Shown here: positions 1 to 6,754 of the stretch, piece by piece
Layout of the letters: the number at the start of each line of letters is the position of its first letter
Position numbering within the stretch: position 1 is the stretch's first letter
NCBI GenBank assembly: GCA_023475345.1
Contig: JAMCWD010000069.1
Span: 1-40,454 of the forward strand
Source: Chloroflexota bacterium
GTDB taxonomy: Bacteria > Vulcanimicrobiota > JAMCWD01
Length of the DNA: 40,454 nucleotides
Direction: 5' to 3'
Made by a program: the position numbers and the translations under genes
Notes under the pieces: model-generated
What the model was told of the DNA's origin: nothing
The model's database searches: none
The model's input: only the letters and a program-made list of their open reading frames with translations

Positions 1-24
1 CTATCAAAAGGAGGACTTTTTTAC

Positions 25-81
25 ATGTTTATAGGCATAGCCTTTTCTATTCACACACGCATAGCGTGTGGTTTATTATGA
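25..81 (+). CDS. possible 18-residue leader/short ORF
   Basis: An ATG at 25 lies 10 nt after a strong ribosome binding site (AAAGGAGG, 7-14) and opens an 18-codon frame ending TGA at 79-81, with a hydrophobic product beginning MFIGIAFS. The reading frame runs through a small hairpin at 54-70. No family is recognised. It could be a genuine small peptide, a leader ORF, or the end of something beginning left of the window. Only the RBS supports translation. Confidence 0.25.
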   Translation: MFIGIAFSIHTRIACGLL

Positions 82-106
82 CCGACCTTCTGTGAGGTCG
101 GTCATA
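77..106. other. 12-bp perfect hairpin
   Basis: Arms 77-88 and 95-106 (core ACCGACCT / AGGTCGGT) are perfectly complementary around a 6-nt loop. There is no T-run on either side, so it is not a classical terminator. It sits between a 7-bp hairpin (54-60/64-70) and a terminator hairpin (114-138), giving three stem-loops in 85 nt. It could be an operator or part of a structured RNA. Confidence 0.5.
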
Positions 107-113
107 TAGTTAA

Positions 114-145
114 AAGGCCCTGTACAAGACAGGGCCTTATTTTTT
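114..145. terminator. Rho-independent terminator (bidirectional)
   Basis: A 10-bp stem (114-123 with 129-138, AAGGCCCTGT / ACAGGGCCTT) with a 5-nt loop is followed on the plus strand by a six-T run (140-145) and on the minus strand by TTTT. It lies about 40 nt past the stop of the M23 gene on the minus strand, so it probably ends that transcript. It can also stop plus-strand transcription entering from the left. Confidence 0.8.
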
Positions 146-186
146 ATTTCCATCTGGCAGACGGCATAAAACTGAGGTTATATTGT

Positions 187-1149
187 TTAGAAATCCATGA
201 CCTGGCGCGGGTTGATTGGATTGCCGTTCGCATTGCGCCATTCGAAATGAAGATGCGGGCCTGTGCTGTTGCCTGTGGAACCCACAGCGCCGACAACAGT
301 GCCTGCTCCGATTTGCTGCCCGACCTTAATATCGCTGAATGACGACATGTGTGCATACCTGGAAACGGACCCGTCGGAATGCTTCACTTCCACCCAGTTG
401 CCGTAACCGTTGGGGTCGTTGGCTACACGGGTTACAGTGCCGTCAGCCACCGAGCGGACCGCCGTACCGGTAGCCGCCCCGAGATCTATGCCCGTATGGT
501 AATTGCTCTGCCCTCTGAGAATCCGGTTGCCGAACTCGGAAGTTACATGATACTGGCCGCCTGCTAAAGGAGAAACAGTTTGACCGCTGAAAGGCTGGAC
601 GTTGCTGTCGACAGTACCGGCGGCGGCGGTAGCTGCGCCGGCGGCGAATGCGGACATCGGGATTTGTGGAGCATCCGGGATCACGGCAACTCCGAAGCTT
701 TCGATAGGTTTCATGCCGCTCACCTTGGAAATAATGCTGTCACCGGACGTATCGGCAGTACTACCCTGCATGACCCCCGCCAGTTCTTTGCCGAGCTGGC
801 TTGCTTCCTCGAACTTCCCCTGTGCTACCAGTTCCTCTATCTTTTTCGAAAGCTCATCCACCTTTTTCTGTTTTTCATTTTGCTGGCTCTCCGCTTCAAC
901 CGAAGCTTCGGATGATAACGATGAACTGTCAGCCTGGGAAGCCTCCGACCCACTATCCGACCCCGAAGTTGACGAATCCGGAGTTTCTGTCACTACCGGG
1001 GTAGTATTCGAACTGGAACTGGTACCCGAAGCAACAATGTTCGACGCCGTAACCGGTACTGTAGTAGTTGTGGTTGCCGCAACTTCAGCAGCCATAGCAC
1101 TTACTACCGAAGAAACATTTGCACTGATCGCATCAATACTATCTGCCAT
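187..1149 (-). CDS. M23-family metallopeptidase (LytM-type endopeptidase) protein
   Basis: 320 residues. The C-terminal third (about 200-320) is a LytM/M23 domain, the family that cuts glycine- or D-amino-acid-containing peptide bonds of peptidoglycan with one zinc. The zinc motifs are present as HTGID (HxxxD) and HLHFE (HxH). The first ~90 residues are a Ser/Thr/Ala-rich low-complexity region, followed by a charged, likely coiled-coil stretch (QNEKQKKVDELSKKIEELV). No hydrophobic signal peptide is visible, which is unusual for a wall enzyme. The start is supported by AGGAGGG 8 nt upstream of ATG. It sits downstream of the C39-like gene on the same strand and ends before a strong terminator. 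Domain call is firm; substrate and export route are unknown. Confidence 0.85.
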   Translation of the reverse strand: MADSIDAISANVSSVVSAMAAEVAATTTTTVPVTASNIVASGTSSSSNTTPVVTETPDSSTSGSDSGSEASQADSSSLSSEASVEAESQQNEKQKKVDELSKKIEELVAQGKFEEASQLGKELAGVMQGSTADTSGDSIISKVSGMKPIESFGVAVIPDAPQIPMSAFAAGAATAAAGTVDSNVQPFSGQTVSPLAGGQYHVTSEFGNRILRGQSNYHTGIDLGAATGTAVRSVADGTVTRVANDPNGYGNWVEVKHSDGSVSRYAHMSSFSDIKVGQQIGAGTVVGAVGSTGNSTGPHLHFEWRNANGNPINPRQVMDF

Positions 1150-1278
1150 TTTAGTCCCTCCTCTTCTCTAATCAAACAAACATTGACCTTATATTCTATA
1201 TTTATATTATCCCGCCAAATAATAAATTGTAAAGAGTCCATCTGGAAATTATCGAAAATTTTAAAGATTGATAAAATT

Positions 1279-1797
1279 TCAAAAAGGCGGTTCCCGGTCG
1301 GGGGGGAAAACCAGCACCATTGAACTGAGCCTGGACTCGGATTCTTCTTTGTTTTCAACAGTTTCACCCGTATGATTCCAGAACCTACAAAATTGTTCGG
1401 GAGAAAAATGTAATTTTGTTTTTAAGACGGGGTCGATAATTCCGAAAGCATAAAATGATTTTGACCCGTTTTTCTGATAGCCTGAAACCAGAATATATCC
1501 CTCTTCGCCGGTCTTTTCTTCTCCTCTGACCACGCCCAGATCGCCTTTCACCATAGGGGGAATGCCTTTATCGAGAGCCTCGACCAGCAGTTCGAAAGGC
1601 ACATTTTTATATTCCCTGGCCCTGAATCCGCATTCTTCCGCAAAATTAACAAGATGGCCGTTAAGATCCAGATCGGGAGGAGCTTTTTCGAGATTTTCTC
1701 TTATGGATTCATCATAATAATCAACGCGATAATGCTGAAGCAGCATCTTAAGGGCGGCAATTCCTGTGGATTCATTCTTTTTTTCGATTTTCTGCAT
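1279..1797 (-). CDS. C39-peptidase-like protein, catalytic residues lost
   Basis: 172 residues. The N-terminus reads NEST-GIAALKMLLQHY, which lines up with the Cys box of C39 (bacteriocin-processing) peptidases (DCGxAxLxMLLxYY), but the nucleophile Cys is Thr. Further on, GYILVSGYQ ... IIDP matches the usual His box and Asp-Pro (HxxVLxG ... DP), with Tyr in place of His. No protease activity is therefore expected. Degenerate C39 domains are known in type I secretion ABC exporters as substrate-binding domains, but this is a free-standing protein with no transporter attached. SD GGAGGG lies 10 nt before ATG. The 130-nt gap to the M23 gene downstream would allow co-transcription. Function unknown; a papain-fold pseudoenzyme is the best reading. 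Confidence 0.55.
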   Translation of the reverse strand: MQKIEKKNESTGIAALKMLLQHYRVDYYDESIRENLEKAPPDLDLNGHLVNFAEECGFRAREYKNVPFELLVEALDKGIPPMVKGDLGVVRGEEKTGEEGYILVSGYQKNGSKSFYAFGIIDPVLKTKLHFSPEQFCRFWNHTGETVENKEESESRLSSMVLVFPPDREPPF

Positions 1798-2116
1798 TTA
1801 ATGCAATCCCTCCAAGATCATCGTCATAAGAATTATCCAAACAAAAACTAATTTTAACTCCATATACATTATACCCACAAAGAATAAAAAAGTTAATAGT
1901 TTCAAAAGAAATCCCCCACCCTACTTAGGTAATATGTACCATAAATTGAAAAAATAGGGATTAAAATATAATTCGTCTTGAAATATAAAGGTTTTTTCAA
2001 CATAAAACAGGCCGGGTTAAGCCTTTCCTTTGCCCGTTTACTACTCCGATGGAACTATTGATTAGACATTTTAAATAGTTCTATCGGACAATAAGAAAAG
2101 TACCGAAAGGAGTATT
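1798..2116. other. 319-nt AT-rich intergenic region with an inverted repeat
   Basis: No coding frame with a believable RBS is seen here. The region is AT-rich between 1840 and 2000. It contains an inverted repeat with 15-nt arms at 2045-2059 and 2074-2088 (TCCGATGGAACTATT / AATAGTTCTATCGGA, one mismatch) around a 14-nt loop. No T-run follows on either strand, so it is not a standard terminator for tatA. Confidence 0.6.
2045..2088. repeat. 15-bp imperfect inverted repeat
   Basis: The two arms differ at one position and enclose 14 nt. It lies 29 nt beyond the tatA stop codon. It could be an mRNA-stabilising hairpin, a Rho-dependent termination signal, or an isolated copy of a dispersed palindromic repeat. 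The window holds no second copy that I could find. Confidence 0.55.
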
Positions 2117-2365
2117 TCAACCGGCAAGATTCCCTGAAGACGGCGGCTCATCATCTTTTTTCTCACCGGCATCTTTTTCGTTCACAGCTTTAATATCAGC
2201 CCCGGGGGATGGTTTTTCATCGGAATCCTTCCCCTCCATGCTGTTCCTGAATTCATGAATGGCTTTGCCTACAGATTTGGAAAGCTCCATCAGGCGCGAA
2301 GGACCAAAAATCAAAAGCGCTACCACTAAAATCAAAGCTATTTCCATCGGGCCCAAGTTAAACAA
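2117..2365 (-). CDS. tatA: Sec-independent translocase component TatA/TatE
   Basis: 82 residues. One N-terminal membrane helix (IALILVVALLIFGPSRLMEL), the FGP hinge, and an amphipathic helix (KSVGKAIHEFRNS) give the classical TatA layout. A Lys/Asp/Glu/Pro-rich disordered tail follows. TatA oligomers form the pore for folded twin-arginine substrates. The start is TTG at 2365, supported by AGAGG 7 nt upstream; an internal ATG 6 codons later would cut into the conserved N-terminus. No tatC is nearby. An extended -10 box (TGCTATAAT) lies 50-58 nt upstream, so it is probably its own transcription unit. Confidence 0.88.
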   Translation of the reverse strand: MFNLGPMEIALILVVALLIFGPSRLMELSKSVGKAIHEFRNSMEGKDSDEKPSPGADIKAVNEKDAGEKKDDEPPSSGNLAG

Positions 2366-2414
2366 ATCGTTACCTCTTTCACTGTTTATGTAATAATTTT
2401 ACTCCAGATATTCA

Positions 2415-2441
2415 ATTATAGCAATATTTGTTCCCCGGCAA
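2415..2441 (-). promoter_or_regulatory. probable tatA promoter (extended -10)
   Basis: On the minus strand TGCTATAAT (2423-2415) is an extended -10 element. A weak -35-like TTGCCG lies at 2441-2436 with a short 15-nt spacer. It overlaps a small CCGGC/GCCGG hairpin just after the rbgA stop. Location 50 nt before the tatA start fits. Confidence 0.45.
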
Positions 2442-2449
2442 CAGGCCGG

Positions 2450-3250
2450 TCAATACAACGACCCTGTGCTCTCCGGCGTCTCCAGGCTGAACCTCCCCAG
2501 CGCGCCGTCGTTGTATTTTTTCAAGAAAAAGGCTTCAGCCCTTACGGTATCCGGCTCCCCGCCGGGCTTTAAGAAATTATTGGCCATGGCAAATTCGGAA
2601 AAATTTTCAGGGAACAGGTGAGCACAACCGCTGTAATTTGTCTTCAAATATTCCAGGAGACCGGCCGCCGTTAAATGGGCCAGGTCATCGGCAAGCGGTA
2701 TGCCGCCGCATGCCGCAAGGCGCCAGCGGGCTTCCGGGTTGTTAATTGCAGGCGGTATAACGCCGGGCGAATCCAGAAGGGCGATGCCCTCATCCAGCCG
2801 GATCCACTGCTTTCCGCGGGTAGTTCCCGGAAGATCTGCAACTTTCGCCCTTGCCCCTTTTGAAAGCCTGTTTATGATTGATGATTTGCCGACATTGGGA
2901 ACTCCTGCCACCATAACTTTGAAAATACTTCCCGATTTTCTCTTTTGTGCAGCAGAAAAAATATGCTTTTTCAAAGAAGCCCGGCTCCCCTCTTCGGCCT
3001 GGAACGCCTGAACTCCGGACTTCCTTATATGCCTTATCCATATCTCTGTTATTTCGGGATCGGCAAGATCGGCCTTGTTGAGTATGAAAAGCTTACCCGG
3101 CCTTTTGAATGTTTTCTCCAGTATCATATTCCTCGTTGTATAGGGGAGCCTGGCATCCAGCACTATTACAAGGAGATCAATATGCCTCGCGCTTTCCTCG
3201 AGCAGGCGCACGGCCTTTTGCATATGTCCGGGGAACCAGGAGCCGGTCAT
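2450..3250 (-). CDS. rbgA: ribosome biogenesis GTPase RbgA/YlqF
   Basis: 266 residues. Circularly permuted GTPase: G4 (NKAD) comes first, then G1 (GVPNVGKSS), the G2 threonine region (PGTTRGKQW) and G3 (DSPG). This order and the N-terminal WFPGHM motif are diagnostic of RbgA/YlqF, which acts in late assembly of the 50S subunit, where it checks the uL6/uL16 region. It is the last gene of the ffh-rplS-lepB operon, 37 nt after lepB, which is the usual Bacillota order. Length is slightly below the B. subtilis protein. A C-terminal ANTAR-like helical domain is expected from about residue 180 on. Confidence 0.93.
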   Translation of the reverse strand: MTGSWFPGHMQKAVRLLEESARHIDLLVIVLDARLPYTTRNMILEKTFKRPGKLFILNKADLADPEITEIWIRHIRKSGVQAFQAEEGSRASLKKHIFSAAQKRKSGSIFKVMVAGVPNVGKSSIINRLSKGARAKVADLPGTTRGKQWIRLDEGIALLDSPGVIPPAINNPEARWRLAACGGIPLADDLAHLTAAGLLEYLKTNYSGCAHLFPENFSEFAMANNFLKPGGEPDTVRAEAFFLKKYNDGALGRFSLETPESTGSLY

Positions 3251-3287
3251 GGTTTTATCCCCCTGCCGGGTTATTCATTCATTTCGT

Positions 3288-4019
3288 TCACATTGTAGGT
3301 GCGGCAACGGGTGTTTGACCCGTCCCGTTTGAAGGAGCAGCTTTTTCGCCGGAAGGCGTTACCGGAATTGGGCCGCCGGGAAGAGACCTTTCAAACCCGG
3401 GGTAAGCGGGCGTTTTGAAAATACGTATACGGTTAAACGGGAAAAAGATCAGTTCGGCTCTCCCTATGAGATCTTTCCTGGGCAGCAGCCCCCATATATG
3501 GCTGTCGTCGCTGTTGTTTCGGTTGTCTCCCATAACGAAAAGGAAGCCTTCCGGGATCTTTTTCGGAGCCATATTATAATAAATTTTTTCCTTGATGTAA
3601 GGCTCGGTGAGGGGTCTGCCGTTTATTAAAACTTTCCCGTTTTCAACCGCGATGGTTTCCCCGCTGAGCCCCATCAATCTTTTTATGAATTCCTTATTCC
3701 CTGCGTTTGCTTCGGGAGGCGGGTTGAATATTACTATCTCGCCTCTTTTCGGCTCACCCAGGCGGTAAACCGCCTTGTTGACGATAATAAAATCGTGGAT
3801 CCTCAAAGTCGGGAGCATCGATTCGGAAGGTATGAAAAAAATGCGGGCTACGAATTGGATTATTATGAGCGCAAGGATCCCGGCAACAACTACAGCCTCG
3901 GCATAATCCATAACCTCGGTCCGCAGGTTGTCGGAAACCCTCAGTTTCTTCGAATATTTAAATACAAGCCATGTTATGGCGGCCAGTATGACAAGCAATC
4001 CGATATATTCCGGAGGCAC
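3288..4019 (-). CDS. lepB: signal peptidase I
   Basis: 243 residues. It cleaves Sec/Tat signal peptides at the outer face of the membrane with a Ser-Lys dyad. Box B contains the serine (IPSESMLPTL), box D the lysine (KRLMGLSGE) and box E is GDNRNNSDDSH. There are two hydrophobic segments before the catalytic domain (about 5-20 and 40-62), one more than in the minimal SipS type. A Pro/Gly/Ser-rich tail of ~30 residues follows the catalytic core and looks disordered. The start is GTG, with GGAG about 9 nt upstream. It lies between rplS and rbgA as in many Bacillota. Confidence 0.93.
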   Translation of the reverse strand: MPPEYIGLLVILAAITWLVFKYSKKLRVSDNLRTEVMDYAEAVVVAGILALIIIQFVARIFFIPSESMLPTLRIHDFIIVNKAVYRLGEPKRGEIVIFNPPPEANAGNKEFIKRLMGLSGETIAVENGKVLINGRPLTEPYIKEKIYYNMAPKKIPEGFLFVMGDNRNNSDDSHIWGLLPRKDLIGRAELIFFPFNRIRIFKTPAYPGFERSLPGGPIPVTPSGEKAAPSNGTGQTPVAAPTM

Positions 4020-4101
4020 TTTTATTTCTCCATCCTGAAATAAATTCGAAAATTATGGAGGAGACTTCCGCCTCCTCCATTAACACAGCATAATTCCGTA
4101 A

Positions 4102-4479
4102 TTACTTCTTCCGGGATTTTTTCTCCGGGCCGGGTTTCACGTTTTCTTTAATGCGGGCCTTTTTGCCGACCTTGTCCCTCAGGTAAAAAAGCCGCGCCCG
4201 GCGGACCTTGCCCTCCCTGACGACTTTTACCGATTTCAGCATCGGGGAGTGAAGCATGAACGATCTCTCAACGCCAATCCCGCCATGCGAAATCTTCCTC
4301 AGGGTAAAATTTTCCTGCAGGCCGCCGCCTTTCCTGACAATACAATCCCCTTCAAAGGTCTGGAGGCGTTCCTTGCCGCCTTCAACCACCTTCACCTTGA
4401 CCTGAAGGCGATCTCCGGGACCAAATTCCGGAATATCCTCTTTCAGCTGTTTCTTTTCCAGCATCTTAATCAAGTCCAT
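4102..4479 (-). CDS. rplS: 50S ribosomal protein bL19
   Basis: 125 residues. bL19 sits at the 30S/50S interface. The family signature is clear: [20 protein letters not shown], then [14 protein letters not shown], then [13 protein letters not shown] and the basic segment [28 protein letters not shown] (split here into short pieces). The C-terminus carries an extra Lys-rich tail. The ATG overlaps the end of trmD by 14 nt, so translation is probably coupled. A purine-rich SD (AAAGGGGAAA) precedes the start. Confidence 0.96.
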   Translation of the reverse strand: MDLIKMLEKKQLKEDIPEFGPGDRLQVKVKVVEGGKERLQTFEGDCIVRKGGGLQENFTLRKISHGGIGVERSFMLHSPMLKSVKVVREGKVRRARLFYLRDKVGKKARIKENVKPGPEKKSRKK

Positions 4480-5215
4480 TTCGGTTTCCCCTTTCGTTAC
4501 CCAAGTTTTTAAGAAACTCTGGTTCGTCGTTTTTTAGTTTTATTTCAGGATGGAGGTCCGGCCTTTTCTCAAAAGTACGGCGCAGGGCCTCTCTTTTTCT
4601 CCACTTTTCAATCTCCCCGTGATTGCCGGAAAGGAGCACCTCCGGCACTTCATAGCCCCTGAACTCCCTCGGCCTGGTATATTGAGGATAATCCAGGAGG
4701 CCTCCTTCAAACGATTCGCTTTCGACCACCTCGCCGTCCAGGACTCCGGGCAAGAGCCTGACCACCGCGTCCATAACCGCCATCGCGGGGATCTCTCCTC
4801 CCGTCAGGACGTAATCTCCTATCGAAATCTCCCTGTCTGCAAGGTATTCCCTTATCCTTTCATCGACCCCCTCGTAATGACCGCAAATCAGGATCAGGTG
4901 ATCCTCCGCTGCAAGCTCCCGTGCTATCGCCTGGTTGAAACGCTCTCCCTGGGGGCACAAAAGAAGTACAACTCCTTTTGATCCCGCTTCTTCCCTGATC
5001 CTGTCAACTCCCAGGAACACAGGCTCCGGCTTCAGGATCATGCCGCGCCCCCCTCCGAAAGGGGGCTCGTCCGCCGTTCTATGCCTGTCCTTCGTGAACT
5101 CCCTGATGTCCCTGATATTTATCTCAACCCTGCCTGATTCCGCCGCGCGTTTTATTATGCTCGTGAAAATCGGCGGGAACATTTCGGGAAACAGGGTCAG
5201 CACATCGATACGCAT
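4466..5215 (-). CDS. trmD: tRNA (guanine-N1-)-methyltransferase TrmD
   Basis: 249 residues from the ATG at 5215 ([13 protein letters not shown]). An upstream in-frame codon at 5266 would add 17 non-conserved residues lying inside rimM, so it is rejected. TrmD makes m1G37 in tRNAs reading CNN/CGG codons and prevents +1 frameshifts. The SPOUT knot motifs are present: [18 protein letters not shown], and [11 protein letters not shown]. The gene begins one base after the rimM stop and overlaps rplS at its end. Confidence 0.96.
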   Translation of the reverse strand: MRIDVLTLFPEMFPPIFTSIIKRAAESGRVEINIRDIREFTKDRHRTADEPPFGGGRGMILKPEPVFLGVDRIREEAGSKGVVLLLCPQGERFNQAIARELAAEDHLILICGHYEGVDERIREYLADREISIGDYVLTGGEIPAMAVMDAVVRLLPGVLDGEVVESESFEGGLLDYPQYTRPREFRGYEVPEVLLSGNHGEIEKWRKREALRRTFEKRPDLHPEIKLKNDEPEFLKNLGNERGNRNGLD

Positions 5216-5216
5216 C

Positions 5217-5714
5217 TTACCAGCTTCCGTCCCGGTCAACAAGCATCGTCCCGGATTCCAGGTCAACTTCCTTAACTATTTTCCGGAGGGCCGGCACCAG
5301 CACCTCGCTTTTGCCGTCCCGCACGACATAGACATCGTTTGCCGGGCTTTGCAGCACTTCCTCAAGGACGCCCAGAAATTCCCCCTGGATACTTTTCACT
5401 TCCAGCCCTATCAACTGGTAGATATAGAAGTTCCCTTCGGGAAGCTGCCGGACATCCCCTTCGGGGATTTCCAGGGAAGCGCCTCTAAGCTCTTCTGCGG
5501 CATCACGGTCATCGACCCCTTCAAGGCTGACAAGAATGCCTTTCTTGAAAGAACGGCTCGACCTGATTCTTGTTTTAACGGGACTTTTCCGGGGATCAGG
5601 ACAGTTTATGAAAACTTCAAGCCCTTCCGTGATCCTTTCAGGAAAATCGGTAAGCAAAAGCGCCTGCATCTCCCCTTTAATCCCGTGAGGGCTTACAAGA
5701 CGCGCGATGCTTAC
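5217..5714 (-). CDS. rimM: 16S rRNA processing protein RimM, start codon non-standard
   Basis: RimM helps 30S maturation by binding uS19. The PRC-barrel half (PEGNFYIYQLIGLEV ... VPALRKIVKEVDLE) and the N-terminal barrel are visible. The first ATG, at 5669, starts at MQALLLTDFPERI. Yet the frame upstream of it is open and encodes the family's conserved IARLVSPHGIKGE. From there back to an in-frame TAA at 5765-5763 there is no ATG, GTG or TTG. The only options are rare codons (GTA at 5717/5714, ATC at 5708, or CTG at 5759). AGAAGGTG, an SD-like stretch, lies right at the ylqD stop. I extend the gene to 5714 because of conservation; the exact start is uncertain, and a one-base sequence error is also possible. 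Confidence 0.82.
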   Translation of the reverse strand, partial: VSIARLVSPHGIKGEMQALLLTDFPERITEGLEVFINCPDPRKSPVKTRIRSSRSFKKGILVSLEGVDDRDAAEELRGASLEIPEGDVRQLPEGNFYIYQLIGLEVKSIQGEFLGVLEEVLQSPANDVYVVRDGKSEVLVPALRKIVKEVDLESGTMLVDRDGSW

Positions 5715-6142
5715 TACACCTTCTGTTGTACCGGGTCCCTTATCTCTACGACTTTCCAGTCTTTAATCACCACCTCAGTCTGGGACATTTTCTCGAGGAA
5801 ATTGTCGCCGACATCTATGGTAACCGAACCTTCGAAAACGCGGAAAGGAAGTTCGGCGCCAAGCTCCACTCCCTGGACTTCGCGAATTCTCCAGTCAAGC
5901 TCTCCCCGCATCTTGACAAGCCTTTCCTTCTCGGCTTCCATCTGTTGCGTAACCAGGGAAGCCTGATGAGGGTTGGATATCTGCATGGCGGCTATCTGTT
6001 TGCGAGCTTCCATTTCCATGCTGTCGAGGTTTTGCTCGATATTTTTTATGGTTTCCTTCGCTTCCGAGATAAGCTGTGCCCTGAAAGGCTCGGTCATAAT
6101 GACCTTCACTACTACAGGGCGCTTTATATCTAAACCGGCCAT
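5714..6142 (-). CDS. ylqD: YlqD family protein
   Basis: 142 residues, a conserved but poorly understood Bacillota family found between the KH-domain gene and rimM, as here. The middle is a charged helical stretch predicted to form a coiled coil (about 22-75: KETIKNIEQNLDSMEMEARK and onward). It is followed by a beta-rich C-terminus (LPFRVFEGSVTIDVGDNFLE). There is no signal peptide or membrane segment. GGAGG lies 6 nt before ATG. The stop overlaps the open frame of rimM, suggesting coupled translation. Function unknown; neighbours point to ribosome maturation. Confidence 0.8.
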   Translation of the reverse strand: MAGLDIKRPVVVKVIMTEPFRAQLISEAKETIKNIEQNLDSMEMEARKQIAAMQISNPHQASLVTQQMEAEKERLVKMRGELDWRIREVQGVELGAELPFRVFEGSVTIDVGDNFLEKMSQTEVVIKDWKVVEIRDPVQQKV

Positions 6143-6184
6143 CGTCTTCCTCCTTCCCCGCAGGCAGATTGGACTCCGCCCGGG

Positions 6185-6412
6185 TTAAATAATCTCTATC
6201 ATAACCCGCTTGCCTTCCTTGACCGATGCGGCCTTCAGAAGGGTGCGGAGAGCCTGGGCGATACGCCCCTGTTTGCCTATGATCTTACCCATGTCCTCGG
6301 GGTCAACCCGAAGCTCCAGTATTATAGAGCGTTCTCCTTCCACCTGGCTGACTTTAACTTCATCGGGATGGTCAACCAGCGCTTTCGCCAGATATTCCAG
6401 AAGTTCTTTCAT
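6185..6412 (-). CDS. khpA: KH-domain RNA-binding protein KhpA
   Basis: 75 residues making up one KH domain with the GXXG loop visible as [10 protein letters not shown]. KhpA (YlqC) binds RNA, often with KhpB/Jag, and affects cell division and elongation in some Firmicutes. Length is typical (~76). It sits 15 nt after rpsP, the canonical position. Confidence 0.93.
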   Translation of the reverse strand: MKELLEYLAKALVDHPDEVKVSQVEGERSIILELRVDPEDMGKIIGKQGRIAQALRTLLKAASVKEGKRVMIEII

Positions 6413-6427
6413 TGTCTTTCCACCCCC

Positions 6428-6733
6428 CTATTCAGTTTCTGCTTTAGGTGCCTCAGGTTCCTTCGCTGCAGGTTGTGCCGGATATTCCGGCCTTTCCTTG
6501 ATGCCCGCCAGTACAAGCAATCTTTCAACCGACTCTGTAGGCATGGCCCCGTTTGAGAGCCATTCTCTTATCCTGTCTTCTTTGAAAGTCAATGTAGGCG
6601 GATCGGTATGCGGATCATAGTGCCCGAGGTTCTCGATGAATCTCCCCGAAGGGGCACAGCGTGAGTCCGCCGCCACCAGACGGTAGTACGGCTGCTTTTT
6701 CTTACCTACTCTGCGCAATTTCAGTTTTACCAC
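6428..6733 (-). CDS. rpsP: 30S ribosomal protein bS16
   Basis: 101 residues. The N-terminus VKLKLRRVGKKKQPYYRLV and the following GRFIENLGHYDP are diagnostic for bS16. A C-terminal extension of about 20 residues rich in Ala/Pro/Glu (after GIKERPEYP) is less conserved and probably disordered. The start is GTG with a strong AGGAGGTG upstream. It follows ffh by 21 nt. Confidence 0.96.
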   Translation of the reverse strand: MVKLKLRRVGKKKQPYYRLVAADSRCAPSGRFIENLGHYDPHTDPPTLTFKEDRIREWLSNGAMPTESVERLLVLAGIKERPEYPAQPAAKEPEAPKAETE

Positions 6734-6754
6734 GTGTTCACCTCCTCTCTGATT

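Noticed and set aside
602..1171. 189-codon open frame on the plus strand
   Set aside because: It is the antisense of the Ser/Thr-rich part of the M23 gene, with no RBS and low-complexity content caused by the opposite strand.
4935..5966. 343-codon open frame on the plus strand
   Set aside because: It runs antisense across trmD, rimM and ylqD, which are clearly real; no family pattern.
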